Source: an uncultured Gilliamella sp. (GTDB lineage: Bacteria > Pseudomonadota > Gammaproteobacteria > Enterobacterales > Enterobacteriaceae). From it: a DNA stretch of 14,265 bases. Numbering within the stretch: the first letter of the stretch is position 1; each line of letters opens with the position of its first letter. The notes under the pieces were generated by a model. That model was not told the DNA's origin, made no database searches, and was given only the letters and a program-made list of their open reading frames with translations. The position numbers and the translations under genes are program-made. Shown here one piece after another: positions 6,594 to 14,265 of the stretch. Location of the stretch: NCBI GenBank assembly GCA_945291235.1, contig CALYQY010000060.1:1-14265 (forward strand), read 5' to 3'.

Positions 6594-8230
6594 TATTTTT
6601 TACCTTTTGCTTTGGGTTCCAAATCTTGTTTAACAGGTGCAGAGAATATTAAAGCATTGCTTTTATCATTCAATGTGCTTAACAATGGCGTTAACTCATC
6701 CATCATTTGTTGAATTTTTTGTAAACTCTCTTTTATTTGATTATTCATTTCTGAACCAGGTTGTAATTCTTTCATTGTATCGTTCAATGAGCGTAACGCT
6801 TTTTGCAGATCTTTTGGCATCGTTTGCATCTCTTTGCTTGCCATGATCTTATTCAACGAATTCATTAAACGCTCACTCGATGCCAATGATTGATTAAACT
6901 GATCCATTGTTTTATTCAGTGGTAAATTATTGAAGTTATCTAATAATTGTAAAATTTTAGCTTGTATTTGTGCTATGCCTGTTGAAGTAGTGTCGATGGT
7001 ATCATAACCATATTGCACAGATGTTTTTTCATTGTATTCATTTTTTAACTCAGGGTAAAAATCCAAATCAATATACAGCGCACCCGTAAATAAATTTGAT
7101 GTTTTAAGCGAAGCTCTTAAACCATTTTTTTGTTCTTCCATGATCTGCTTTGCAATATCGATTTTTTCATCCACTAAATCGGATAAACGATCAGGCTCAA
7201 TCTTAATTAAGACCGGTACTTTTTGATTCAGTATTGACGATTCATTTAACATGTCTATGGTATAAAATGGCACTTTGCTAACCGTACCGAGTCTTATTCC
7301 ATGATACTCAACCGGTGCACCAACATTTAGCCCCGATATGGAATCTGAAATCATGATCAGGAACTCTTTATATTGAGTGTATTGAGATTCTTGTATCGAC
7401 TTTTTATCATCGTATAATTGATATAATGCATACTGCTGTGCTGGAGCCCCCAATTTAGATCCATCCGGTAAATCAAAACTGATTCCCCCAGATAACAGAA
7501 CATCTAAAGAAGGAAAATTCAAACTTGCACCCATAGAAGAAAGTGTTAAATTAATTCCACCTTCTTTCCAAAATCTAACATTTTGTGTCACTAGCGCATC
7601 ATAAGGCTCTTTGATGAAAATTTGATATTTCATTTTACGCGCTTCAACATCAAACAACGAGGTTTCTACATTCCCTACCCGATAGCCTCTAAACATCACT
7701 GAAGCACCACGCGGTATCATTCCGCTTTGATCACTTTCTAAATTTAACCGAATACCCTTAATACTAGGATCGGATATGGGTGGCGAATCGGACAATTCAA
7801 ACGGATCGTTTTTAAAGCTATGTTTATCATTTCCTGCGACTAATTCAATATAAACACCCGATAAAATCGTACCTAATCCCGTAACTCCATCACGCCCTAT
7901 TTCTGGTTTAACCACCCAAAATATGGAGTCATTTTTAAGCAAAGGCTCCATATTTTTATAGATTCGTCCTTTGATGACAACTTGATTATAATCATCCGAT
8001 AACGTCACTTGATCTATTATGCCTACATCAACACTACGATTTTTAATCACCGTTTTTCCAGCAACAATACCACTAGCATCTTTTGCCAGCAAAGTGAAAG
8101 ATGTACCTCTATCAGCAAAATGAGAGTAAATTATCCAAAGCCCAACAATTACAGTAACAATAGGGATAATCCATATTGCTGAGATAGCTCTGATTTTGAT
8201 AATTTTTGCTAATCTATTTGAATTTGTCAT
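6593..8230 (-). CDS. pqiB: MCE-domain intermembrane transport protein PqiB
   Basis: At 545 aa this is nearly the length of E. coli PqiB and much shorter than the seven-MCE LetB/YebT, so PqiB is the right call. A single N-terminal membrane anchor (about 16-36, AIWIIPIVTVIVGLWIIY) is followed by three MCE domains at about 43-135, 158-252 and 288-392. Each carries the G-x-x-V-x-x-x-G-V/I-x-V turn (for example VEYHGIRLGTV near 307-317). A helical C-terminal region (about 415-525) is rich in Leu, Gln and Lys; in E. coli this part makes the coiled-coil needle crossing the periplasm. The product is expected to sit in the inner membrane and bridge to PqiC, with PqiA as partner, moving lipids or protecting the envelope. 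AGGA lies 5 bases before the ATG. Confidence 0.95.
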   Translation of the reverse strand: MTNSNRLAKIIKIRAISAIWIIPIVTVIVGLWIIYSHFADRGTSFTLLAKDASGIVAGKTVIKNRSVDVGIIDQVTLSDDYNQVVIKGRIYKNMEPLLKNDSIFWVVKPEIGRDGVTGLGTILSGVYIELVAGNDKHSFKNDPFELSDSPPISDPSIKGIRLNLESDQSGMIPRGASVMFRGYRVGNVETSLFDVEARKMKYQIFIKEPYDALVTQNVRFWKEGGINLTLSSMGASLNFPSLDVLLSGGISFDLPDGSKLGAPAQQYALYQLYDDKKSIQESQYTQYKEFLIMISDSISGLNVGAPVEYHGIRLGTVSKVPFYTIDMLNESSILNQKVPVLIKIEPDRLSDLVDEKIDIAKQIMEEQKNGLRASLKTSNLFTGALYIDLDFYPELKNEYNEKTSVQYGYDTIDTTSTGIAQIQAKILQLLDNFNNLPLNKTMDQFNQSLASSERLMNSLNKIMASKEMQTMPKDLQKALRSLNDTMKELQPGSEMNNQIKESLQKIQQMMDELTPLLSTLNDKSNALIFSAPVKQDLEPKAKGKK

Positions 8231-8245
8231 ATGTTTCCTATAACG

Positions 8246-9496
8246 CTAATTTCTAATTGGTCTACGATCCCAAATTAATCGAGGATCAAATTTTTGCGAT
8301 GCAATCATTGTCACAATTACGACGGTGGCAAAAAATACAACACCAATATCCGGATATACCCCCATCATTTGTTGATTTCTAACTAATGAACACACGACAG
8401 AAACCACAAAGATATCAATCATTGACCATTTACCGATAAATTCGACAGCACTATATAATTTTTTCATTCTCAAACAATTTTGTTTATTTTTTCGCTTAAC
8501 CGCTAAGGCAAAATAACAAAGCCAGCTAAGTGAAATAATTTTCAAAATTGGAATAACAACACTCGCTGTAAAAATAATTAACGCAACAGGAACATCACCC
8601 GCTTGCCACATATAAATGACCCCATCCATAATGGTTGAAGTCGATGATGAACCAAATACAACCGTTATCATAATGCCATATAAATTTGCTGGAATATAAA
8701 TTAGTAATGAAGTTGTTAGTAGTGCAATCGTCCATTGTATTTTATTACGGTTTCGAATCTGACTTTTCTGTTTACATCGAGGACATTTAGCATACTCAAA
8801 AGGAACAATAGCCTGACAACAGCTACATAACTTTAATTTTTGACTGATTGCCGTTTTACCTGTTTTTAATTCGCTTTTAGCAAAATTATTTGTTTTAATC
8901 TCATTCCAAATTGCATCCGGAGAAAAAATAACTAACGCTTTTATATAAAAAAAGGCGAATAAACAAAAAGCCCAAAATGAACTGGTTACGCCGATATTAC
9001 CGTAACTCATCAATTTAACAAAGCTAACCAGTACCCCAGTTAGAAATATTTCTGGCATGCACCAGTGTTGAAATCTTTCGTATACAACTAACAGATCTCT
9101 TTTGCGATATTTTGAAAGCTCTATTTTAGAGCAAAGTAGCGCAATAATTGCTAAATTAATAACGGGAAAAAGCAATACAAACACGACAAAAAGCGCCGAA
9201 ATATAACTGTAATTATCATCAAATAGTGTTTTAGGTATATCAATAACACTCACGCCATTAAAATTACCGACCAGACGAATATCAATAAATATAAAATGAC
9301 TTGCTGCGATAACCATTATCAATGCACATATGGCGTAGATCATCGCTTTAAACTTCATATCTGCATTATTTTTAGCTAAGGTGGTATTACAACGAGGACA
9401 TACCGCCTTATGTTTTAAAAGAATATCAGATAGCTCTACAACCAAATCGCAATTTGGGCACAATTCATATTCATTACATTGTTTATCAATGGTCAT
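8246..9496 (-). CDS. pqiA: Inner-membrane protein PqiA of the MCE transport system
   Basis: This 416-aa polytopic protein has two tandem PqiA domains. Each begins with a cytoplasmic zinc-ribbon-like pair of Cys pairs: C13/C16 with C33/C36, and C224/C227 with C238/C241. Each is followed by about four hydrophobic segments (around 50-72, 98-122, 148-165 and 172-192 in the first half; 255-280, 302-325, 327-335 with its flank, 357-372 and 384-400 in the second). Family strings include DVPVALIIFTASVVIPILK and GKWSMIDIFVVSVV. Length matches E. coli PqiA (417 aa). It is first in the operon, 15 bp before pqiB. AAAGGG lies just ahead of the ATG. In E. coli the paraquat-inducible pqi operon is controlled by SoxS; no Sox box was identified here. 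PqiA probably feeds or gates substrate to PqiB. Confidence 0.95.
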   Translation of the reverse strand: MTIDKQCNEYELCPNCDLVVELSDILLKHKAVCPRCNTTLAKNNADMKFKAMIYAICALIMVIAASHFIFIDIRLVGNFNGVSVIDIPKTLFDDNYSYISALFVVFVLLFPVINLAIIALLCSKIELSKYRKRDLLVVYERFQHWCMPEIFLTGVLVSFVKLMSYGNIGVTSSFWAFCLFAFFYIKALVIFSPDAIWNEIKTNNFAKSELKTGKTAISQKLKLCSCCQAIVPFEYAKCPRCKQKSQIRNRNKIQWTIALLTTSLLIYIPANLYGIMITVVFGSSSTSTIMDGVIYMWQAGDVPVALIIFTASVVIPILKIISLSWLCYFALAVKRKNKQNCLRMKKLYSAVEFIGKWSMIDIFVVSVVCSLVRNQQMMGVYPDIGVVFFATVVIVTMIASQKFDPRLIWDRRPIRN

Positions 9497-9933
9497 TATT
9501 TCCCTTTATGTAAGCGCTAATGAGATATGTAAAAAAAGTTAAGTTTAGCATAACATTTAAGTCTAAAGCTTTAAACAATTTGATCGACAAAAAATTGACT
9601 TCAATAAGATTAACTTAATCCGTATATGACTTATTAATCGCATTAAACTCACAGTAACAAATACCATTTTTCAGGAAAAACGAGCAAATAATATCCAATT
9701 TTTACCTTATTTACTTTCTATTTTTTCAATTATTTTTTTTGATAAACAAGTTCATTGGTTTTTATTTGTCTCAATGTATTGCTGGCTAACACTTATCTCG
9801 AATTGAACTAAACTATCTCTATTTTTAGTCCCTCACTTAAGTCTAAATTAGCGCATGAATTTAGTCGACATCATGAAAAAAAACATTTTATTATGTATCA
9901 GTTATTATCTATTTTATTTAAAGCAAAAAAAAC
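9497..9933. other. Long divergent intergenic region between pqiA and recA
   Basis: This very AT-rich region holds the pqiA leader on the left and borders the recA promoter on the right. No gene was found. TTAAGTCTAAA occurs twice in the same orientation (9557-9567, 9837-9847), and TAGCGCTTA reads on the minus strand just ahead of the pqiA ribosome site. A TATGCT-like -10 for pqiA on the minus strand was considered but lacks a matching -35. Most of the roughly 440 bp is unexplained. Confidence 0.6.
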
Positions 9934-9961
9934 TTGATACTGTATAACAATACAGTATAAT
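9934..9961 (+). promoter_or_regulatory. recA promoter
   Basis: TTGATA (-35, 9934-9939) and TATAAT (-10, 9956-9961) are separated by exactly 16 bp, with the LexA box filling the spacer. These hexamers and the spacing are the same as in the E. coli recA promoter. Transcription should start near 9968, leaving a leader of about 30 bases before the ATG at 9998. Confidence 0.92.
9938..9957. promoter_or_regulatory. LexA (SOS) box of recA
   Basis: TACTGTATAACAATACAGTA is a palindrome with perfect 8-base arms around AACA, containing the core CTGT-N8-ACAG (9940-9955). The arms are the same as in the E. coli recA operator; only the four central bases differ. It lies between the -35 and -10 hexamers, so LexA binding would block RNA polymerase until SOS induction. 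Confidence 0.96.
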
Positions 9962-9997
9962 ACCACCCAATATGCTAACTCAGTGGAATTTTATTAT

Positions 9998-11038
9998 ATG
10001 AACGAAAACAAACAACGTGCACTTTCAGCAGCATTAAGTCAAATCGAAAAACAATTTGGTAAAGGTTCTATTATGCGTTTAGGGGATACCCAAACGTTAG
10101 ATGTTGATGCCGTCTCAACTGGTTCTTTAGGACTTGATATTGCATTAGGCATTGGTGGCTTACCAATGGGGCGAATAGTTGAAATTTTTGGACCAGAATC
10201 ATCAGGTAAAACCACATTAACATTATCGGTTATTGCACAGGCTCAAAAAGAAGGTAAAACTTGCGCATTTATTGATGCAGAACACGCCTTAGATCCAATT
10301 TATGCAGCTAAATTAGGCGTACAAGTTGATGACTTATTAGTTTCACAACCCGATACCGGTGAACAAGCACTTGAAATTTGTGATGCATTAGTTCGTTCTG
10401 GCGCAGTTGATGTGATCATTGTCGACTCGGTAGCAGCATTAACACCTAAAGCTGAAATTGAAGGTGAAATGGGTGATTCGCATATGGGGTTACAAGCTCG
10501 TTTGATGTCACAAGCCCTGCGAAAACTTACTGCAAATATTAAAAATGCGAATTGTTTAGTCGTATTTATTAACCAAATTCGGATGAAAATTGGTGTGATG
10601 TTTGGTAACCCAGAAACCACAACTGGTGGTAATGCACTTAAATTCTATGCATCTGTTCGTTTAGATATCCGTCGTACTGGTGCAGTAAAAGAAGGCGAAG
10701 ATGTGATTGGTAGTGACACACGAGTTAAAGTTGTTAAAAATAAAGTCGCAGCGCCATTTAGACAAGCTGAATTTCAAATACTATATGGCTGTGGTATTTC
10801 TAAAGATGGTGAATTAATTGATTTAGGTGTCAAACATAAATTAGTTGATAAAGCGGGGGCATGGTATAGCTATAACGGCGAAAAAGTGGGTCAAGGAAAA
10901 GCGAATTCAATTAAATTTTTACAAGAGCATCCCGAAATTGCCAATGAACTTGAAACTAAATTACGAGAACTATTATTAAATAGTCCTGCGGTTTTTTCTG
11001 ATGAAGACACATCACCAGAAGATGAAAGTTTTGAGTAA
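9998..11038 (+). CDS. recA: Recombinase RecA
   Basis: RecA polymerises on single-stranded DNA, drives homologous strand exchange and acts as co-protease for LexA self-cleavage. The 346 aa cover the whole family core. These include the N-terminal oligomerisation helix ([20 protein letters not shown]), Walker A GPESSGKT at 65-72, the Walker B strand [10 protein letters not shown] near 137-146, the L1/L2 DNA-binding region with [17 protein letters not shown], and an acidic C-terminal tail ([12 protein letters not shown]). ATG 9998 is preferred over the in-frame GTG at 9983: MNENKQRAL aligns with the E. coli N-terminus, and the GTGGAA at 9983-9988 then serves as the ribosome site 9 bases upstream. 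It is about seven residues shorter than E. coli RecA (353 aa). The gene is SOS-controlled by the LexA box and overlaps recX by one base. Confidence 0.98.
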   Translation: MNENKQRALSAALSQIEKQFGKGSIMRLGDTQTLDVDAVSTGSLGLDIALGIGGLPMGRIVEIFGPESSGKTTLTLSVIAQAQKEGKTCAFIDAEHALDPIYAAKLGVQVDDLLVSQPDTGEQALEICDALVRSGAVDVIIVDSVAALTPKAEIEGEMGDSHMGLQARLMSQALRKLTANIKNANCLVVFINQIRMKIGVMFGNPETTTGGNALKFYASVRLDIRRTGAVKEGEDVIGSDTRVKVVKNKVAAPFRQAEFQILYGCGISKDGELIDLGVKHKLVDKAGAWYSYNGEKVGQGKANSIKFLQEHPEIANELETKLRELLLNSPAVFSDEDTSPEDESFE

Positions 11039-11538
11039 TGAGCAAAAAACTCAATAAATCTATCTTAAATAAAGCTGTGCAATTACTTGCACAGCGTGAC
11101 CATTCATCCTATAAATTAAATCAAAAACTAAAACTATTTTTTGCCAAAAAAATCAAAAGTTCGGACGAAGAGTATCACGAACAATACCATCAACTTAGCT
11201 CAGAAATTAATGATGTTATTGAGTATTGTATTGAGCAAAATTGGATGAATGATGCCCAATATATTGAAAAATATATTACTATGCGAGCTAACAAAGGATA
11301 TGGTAAATACCGAATTGCATTAGAACTTAAGCAACGAGGTTTACCAACCGACTTAAGCCGTGAAATTCTGAATAATTCAGATATAAATTGGTCTGAAATT
11401 GCTCACCAACAATTAATTAAAAAATTTAAACAAATTGATCCCAAAAATAAACCTTTGTGGTACAAAAACATACAATTCTTAACAACCCGAGGTTATACAC
11501 AAGATGATGTAAAAAATGTGTACAGTTTGTTGACTTAA
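11038..11538 (+). CDS. recX: RecA regulatory protein RecX
   Basis: RecX binds RecA filaments and limits their extension and activity. The 166-aa product has the same length as E. coli RecX and shows its three-repeat helical layout: AVQLLAQRDHSSYKLNQKL (about 13-31), WMNDAQYIEKYITMRANKGYGKYRIALELKQRG (69-101) and NIQFLTTRGYTQDDV (144-158). It is very lysine-rich. The ATG overlaps the recA stop in TAATG, so translation is probably coupled and recX shares the SOS-regulated transcript. No good ribosome site precedes it, which suits low expression relative to RecA. Confidence 0.94.
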   Translation: MSKKLNKSILNKAVQLLAQRDHSSYKLNQKLKLFFAKKIKSSDEEYHEQYHQLSSEINDVIEYCIEQNWMNDAQYIEKYITMRANKGYGKYRIALELKQRGLPTDLSREILNNSDINWSEIAHQQLIKKFKQIDPKNKPLWYKNIQFLTTRGYTQDDVKNVYSLLT

Positions 11539-11744
11539 ACTGGTAAAATATCTAAAATGTATTCAATCGAAGTTTGAACGATACCCTTTACGAATAAAGC
11601 TCACTAGGTCATTTTATTTTTTCCTTATTTACTTGTAATATTAGCTAGATTCACTGCAGTATAAAGAACATCTACTATTCAACTTTAGTTGTAACGGGTA
11701 TATTACTATATTTAAATATCTATCATTTTTATATGGAAGCCTAA
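11539..11744. other. 206-bp gap between recX and alaS
   Basis: A weak imperfect hairpin (TTCAA 11562-11566, TTGAA 11574-11578, with outer GTA/TAC) lies just after recX, and a T-rich run follows around 11611-11631. A clear terminator or alaS promoter could not be fixed: a TTGTAA (11633) and a TATAAA (11660) are spaced 21 bp, too far apart for a normal promoter. GGAAG at 11735-11739 is the likely alaS ribosome site. Confidence 0.5.
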
Positions 11745-14265
11745 ATGAAAAGCACTGCAGAAATTCGTCAAAATTTTCTTGACTTTTTCAATAGCAAAGG
11801 ACACGAAATCGTAGCAAGTAGTTCCCTTGTTCCACATAATGATCCAACATTACTATTCACTAATGCTGGAATGAATCAATTTAAAGATGTATTTCTTGGT
11901 ATAGATAAACGTCCTTATAGTCGAGCAACAACAGCACAACGTTGCGTACGCGCTGGCGGTAAACATAACGATCTTGATAATGTTGGCTACACAGCTAGAC
12001 ATCATACTTTCTTTGAAATGCTAGGTAATTTTAGTTTTGGTGATTACTTCAAACGTGATGCAATTCATTTTGCATGGGAATTATTAACCAGTAAAGAATG
12101 GTTTAATCTTCCAAAAGATAAGCTTACTGTTACTGTTTATGAAACAGATGACGAAGCTTATGCTATTTGGGAAAAAGATATCGGTATTCCAAAAGAACGT
12201 ATTATACGAATTGGCGATAATAAAGGTGCGCCTTATGCATCTGATAACTTTTGGCAAATGGGTGATACCGGCCCTTGTGGACCGTGTACCGAAATTTTTT
12301 ATGATCATGGTGATCATTTATGGGGTGGACCGCCAGGTAGCCCTGAAGAAGATGGTGACCGTTTCATTGAAATTTGGAACATCGTCTTTATGCAGTTTAA
12401 TCGCCATGCCGACGGTACCATGGAGCCTTTACCTAAACCTTCTGTTGATACAGGTATGGGACTTGAACGTATTGCTGCCGTACTGCAACATGTTAACTCT
12501 AATTACGATATTGACTTATTTAAACAGTTAATTAAAGATGCAGCTGAAATTATTCAAACTAAAGATTTAGAAAATAAATCTTTGCGAGTTATTGCCGATC
12601 ATATTCGATCTTGTGCGTTTTTAATTTCAGATGGTGTGATGCCTTCCAATGAAGGTCGTGGCTATGTATTACGTCGAATCATCCGACGAGCAGTACGACA
12701 TGGTCATATGCTTGGCGCAAAAGGAATATTCTTCTATAAACTGGTAAAACCATTAATTAACGTAATGGAAAATGCCGCAGTAGAATTAAATAATAATCGT
12801 GAACATGTTGAAAATACCCTGAGACTAGAAGAAGAACAATTCTTAAAAACATTAGAACGTGGTTTATTCTTACTTGATCAAGAATTAGCAAAAATTACAG
12901 GTCATGTTTTACCGGGTGATATTGCCTTTAAGCTTTATGATACTTACGGTTTCCCATTAGACTTAACGGCTGATGTCTGCCGTGAAAAAAATATCACGAT
13001 TGATGAAGTCGGTTTTAATAACTGTATGGAAGAGCAACGAAAACGCGCGCGTGAATCAAGTTCATTTAGTGTTGATTATAGCAATGTGATTAAACTTGAT
13101 GAGGTAACTGAATTTTTAGGTTATCAAGCAACGGAATCTTCCGCAAAAGTTATAGCGATTTTTAAAAATGGCCAAAAAGTTGACAGTATTCATGCCGGTG
13201 AAGACGCAATTGTGATATTAGATAAAACCCCTTTCTATGGTGAGTCTGGTGGTCAAATTGGCGATAAAGGTGTCTTAACCAATGCTAACCTTGAATACAC
13301 CGTTTTTGATAGTCAGAAATATGGTAAAAGTATTGGTCATTTAGGGCAGATCGTAAAAGGATCCCTAAAAGTTGGTGATAATGTTACTGCAGCGATTGAT
13401 GTTGAGCTACGTGAACGCATTCGTCGTAATCACTCTGCTACACATTTATTGCAAGCTGCACTGCAACAAATTTTAGGCAATCATGTCCATCAAAAAGGTT
13501 CATTAGTCAATGATAGCTATCTGCGTTTTGACTTTTCACATAATCAAGCCATAACTGCAGAGCAAATTACTGAAATTGAAAATCTGGTGAATCAACAAAT
13601 ACGTCGTAACTTACCTGTCGATATTGAGTTAATGCCAATAGATGAAGCTAAAAATAGAGGCGCTATGGCATTATTTGGTGAGAAATACGAAGACATTGTT
13701 AGAGTGCTAACAATGGGAGATTTTTCGATTGAATTGTGCGGAGGTACGCATGTTGATCGAACTGGTGATATAGGTCTATTTAAAATTACCTCAGAATCCA
13801 GCATTGCTTCTGGTGTTCGTCGTATTGAAGCTACAACAGGGCAAAATGCAATGGAGTACATACACCATGAATCCAATTTGTTAACGCAAATTGAACAATT
13901 GGTAAAAAGCGACAAATCTACAGTTTTAGTTCGTATTGAGCAATTGCTTGAACAAACTAAACAGTTAGAGAAAACCATAGAGCAATTAAATGCACAAAAA
14001 GCTAGCCAACAAAGTGCACAACTGCTCAATCAATGTGAAAACATTGGTAATAAAAATTTGCTAATCGCTAAACTTGATAATGTCGAAGCGAAACAATTAC
14101 GCACAATGATTGATGATCTTAAAAATCAATTGAAGTCTGGAGTAATTGTTCTTGCTGCTGTTAATGGTGACAAAATTAATTTAGCTGCTGGTGTAACAAA
14201 TGATTTAATTAATATTGTTAAAGCTGGCGAATTAGTATCTCAATTAGCATTAATGGTAGGTGGTA
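11745..14265 (+). CDS. alaS: Alanine--tRNA ligase (3' end outside window)
   Basis: This enzyme charges tRNA-Ala and edits mischarged serine and glycine. 840 codons are present and the frame is still open at the edge; E. coli AlaRS is about 875 aa, so only roughly 35 residues are missing. The start [15 protein letters not shown] with GGAAG upstream is the family N-terminus. The class II catalytic domain shows [19 protein letters not shown] followed by [17 protein letters not shown]. The editing domain has the zinc/active-site motifs HSATH (563-567) and CGGTH (665-669), each one residue off E. coli His564/His568 and Cys666/His670, and all in frame. A Gln/Lys/Glu-rich coiled stretch (about 705-765) leads into the C-Ala domain, ending at the glycine-rich MVGG. 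The order recA-recX-alaS is conserved in many gammaproteobacteria, where csrA often follows. Confidence 0.97.
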   Translation, partial: MKSTAEIRQNFLDFFNSKGHEIVASSSLVPHNDPTLLFTNAGMNQFKDVFLGIDKRPYSRATTAQRCVRAGGKHNDLDNVGYTARHHTFFEMLGNFSFGDYFKRDAIHFAWELLTSKEWFNLPKDKLTVTVYETDDEAYAIWEKDIGIPKERIIRIGDNKGAPYASDNFWQMGDTGPCGPCTEIFYDHGDHLWGGPPGSPEEDGDRFIEIWNIVFMQFNRHADGTMEPLPKPSVDTGMGLERIAAVLQHVNSNYDIDLFKQLIKDAAEIIQTKDLENKSLRVIADHIRSCAFLISDGVMPSNEGRGYVLRRIIRRAVRHGHMLGAKGIFFYKLVKPLINVMENAAVELNNNREHVENTLRLEEEQFLKTLERGLFLLDQELAKITGHVLPGDIAFKLYDTYGFPLDLTADVCREKNITIDEVGFNNCMEEQRKRARESSSFSVDYSNVIKLDEVTEFLGYQATESSAKVIAIFKNGQKVDSIHAGEDAIVILDKTPFYGESGGQIGDKGVLTNANLEYTVFDSQKYGKSIGHLGQIVKGSLKVGDNVTAAIDVELRERIRRNHSATHLLQAALQQILGNHVHQKGSLVNDSYLRFDFSHNQAITAEQITEIENLVNQQIRRNLPVDIELMPIDEAKNRGAMALFGEKYEDIVRVLTMGDFSIELCGGTHVDRTGDIGLFKITSESSIASGVRRIEATTGQNAMEYIHHESNLLTQIEQLVKSDKSTVLVRIEQLLEQTKQLEKTIEQLNAQKASQQSAQLLNQCENIGNKNLLIAKLDNVEAKQLRTMIDDLKNQLKSGVIVLAAVNGDKINLAAGVTNDLINIVKAGELVSQLALMVGG

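Noticed and set aside
9873..9947. 24-codon lysine-rich frame ahead of recA (starts MKKNILLCISYY)
   Set aside because: No ribosome site, and it ends inside the LexA box within the recA promoter. Most likely chance in AT-rich DNA.
9983..9997. GTG start adding five residues to RecA
   Set aside because: The GTGGAA there fits better as the ribosome site for ATG 9998, which gives the conserved N-terminus.
10300..10620. 106-codon minus-strand frame inside recA
   Set aside because: Shadow of the highly conserved RecA core; no ribosome site or family resemblance.
11593..11622. Possible terminator after recX (AATAAA/TTTATT followed by T-run)
   Set aside because: The stem is only six A-T pairs with a 14-base or larger loop, too weak to call.
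13592..14029. 145-codon minus-strand frame inside alaS
   Set aside because: It lies wholly within the conserved AlaRS editing and C-terminal coding region, is cysteine- and serine-rich in a way typical of antisense frames, and has no recognisable domain.

Overview
The window looks like chromosomal DNA from an AT-rich gammaproteobacterium. RecA is of the enterobacterial/pasteurellal type, recA-recX-alaS is in the usual gammaproteobacterial order, and the recA promoter/LexA box has the same layout as the E. coli one. Strong AT bias together with pqiABC and a two-partner-secretion locus would fit the insect-gut family Orbaceae (Gilliamella, Frischella), but that assignment is inference; no taxonomic search was possible.

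Layout. (1) 1-3441, minus strand: a two-partner secretion (type Vb) locus. The outer-membrane transporter tpsB (3438-1747) lies upstream of a large secreted exoprotein, tpsA, of which only the first 304 complete codons (914 down to 1) are inside the window. An unusually long 832-bp AT-rich gap with short inverted and direct repeats separates them. (2) 3632-5963, plus strand: a p-aminobenzoate (folate) pair. pabA encodes the glutamine amidotransferase and starts at TTG. A pabB-pabC fusion follows 7 bp later, so all three activities from chorismate to p-aminobenzoate come from two genes. (3) 9496-6009, minus strand: pqiA-pqiB-pqiC, an envelope-spanning MCE transport system with an inner-membrane PqiA, a three-MCE-domain PqiB and an outer-membrane lipoprotein PqiC. 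It converges on pabBC across an inverted repeat. (4) 9934-14265, plus strand: a LexA-controlled promoter, recA, recX (overlapping recA by one base), a 206-bp gap, and alaS cut by the window end after 840 codons.

Functionally these are four unrelated modules: surface exoprotein export, folate precursor synthesis, envelope lipid homeostasis, and SOS recombination plus alanyl-tRNA charging. Apart from tpsA and the pabBC fusion, the genes are full-length or near full-length relatives of well-known families. I found no rRNA or tRNA gene, no CRISPR array, no insertion sequence and no clear novel system. The most interesting places are the tpsB/tpsA gap with the unseen remainder of tpsA, and the pabA-pabBC arrangement.
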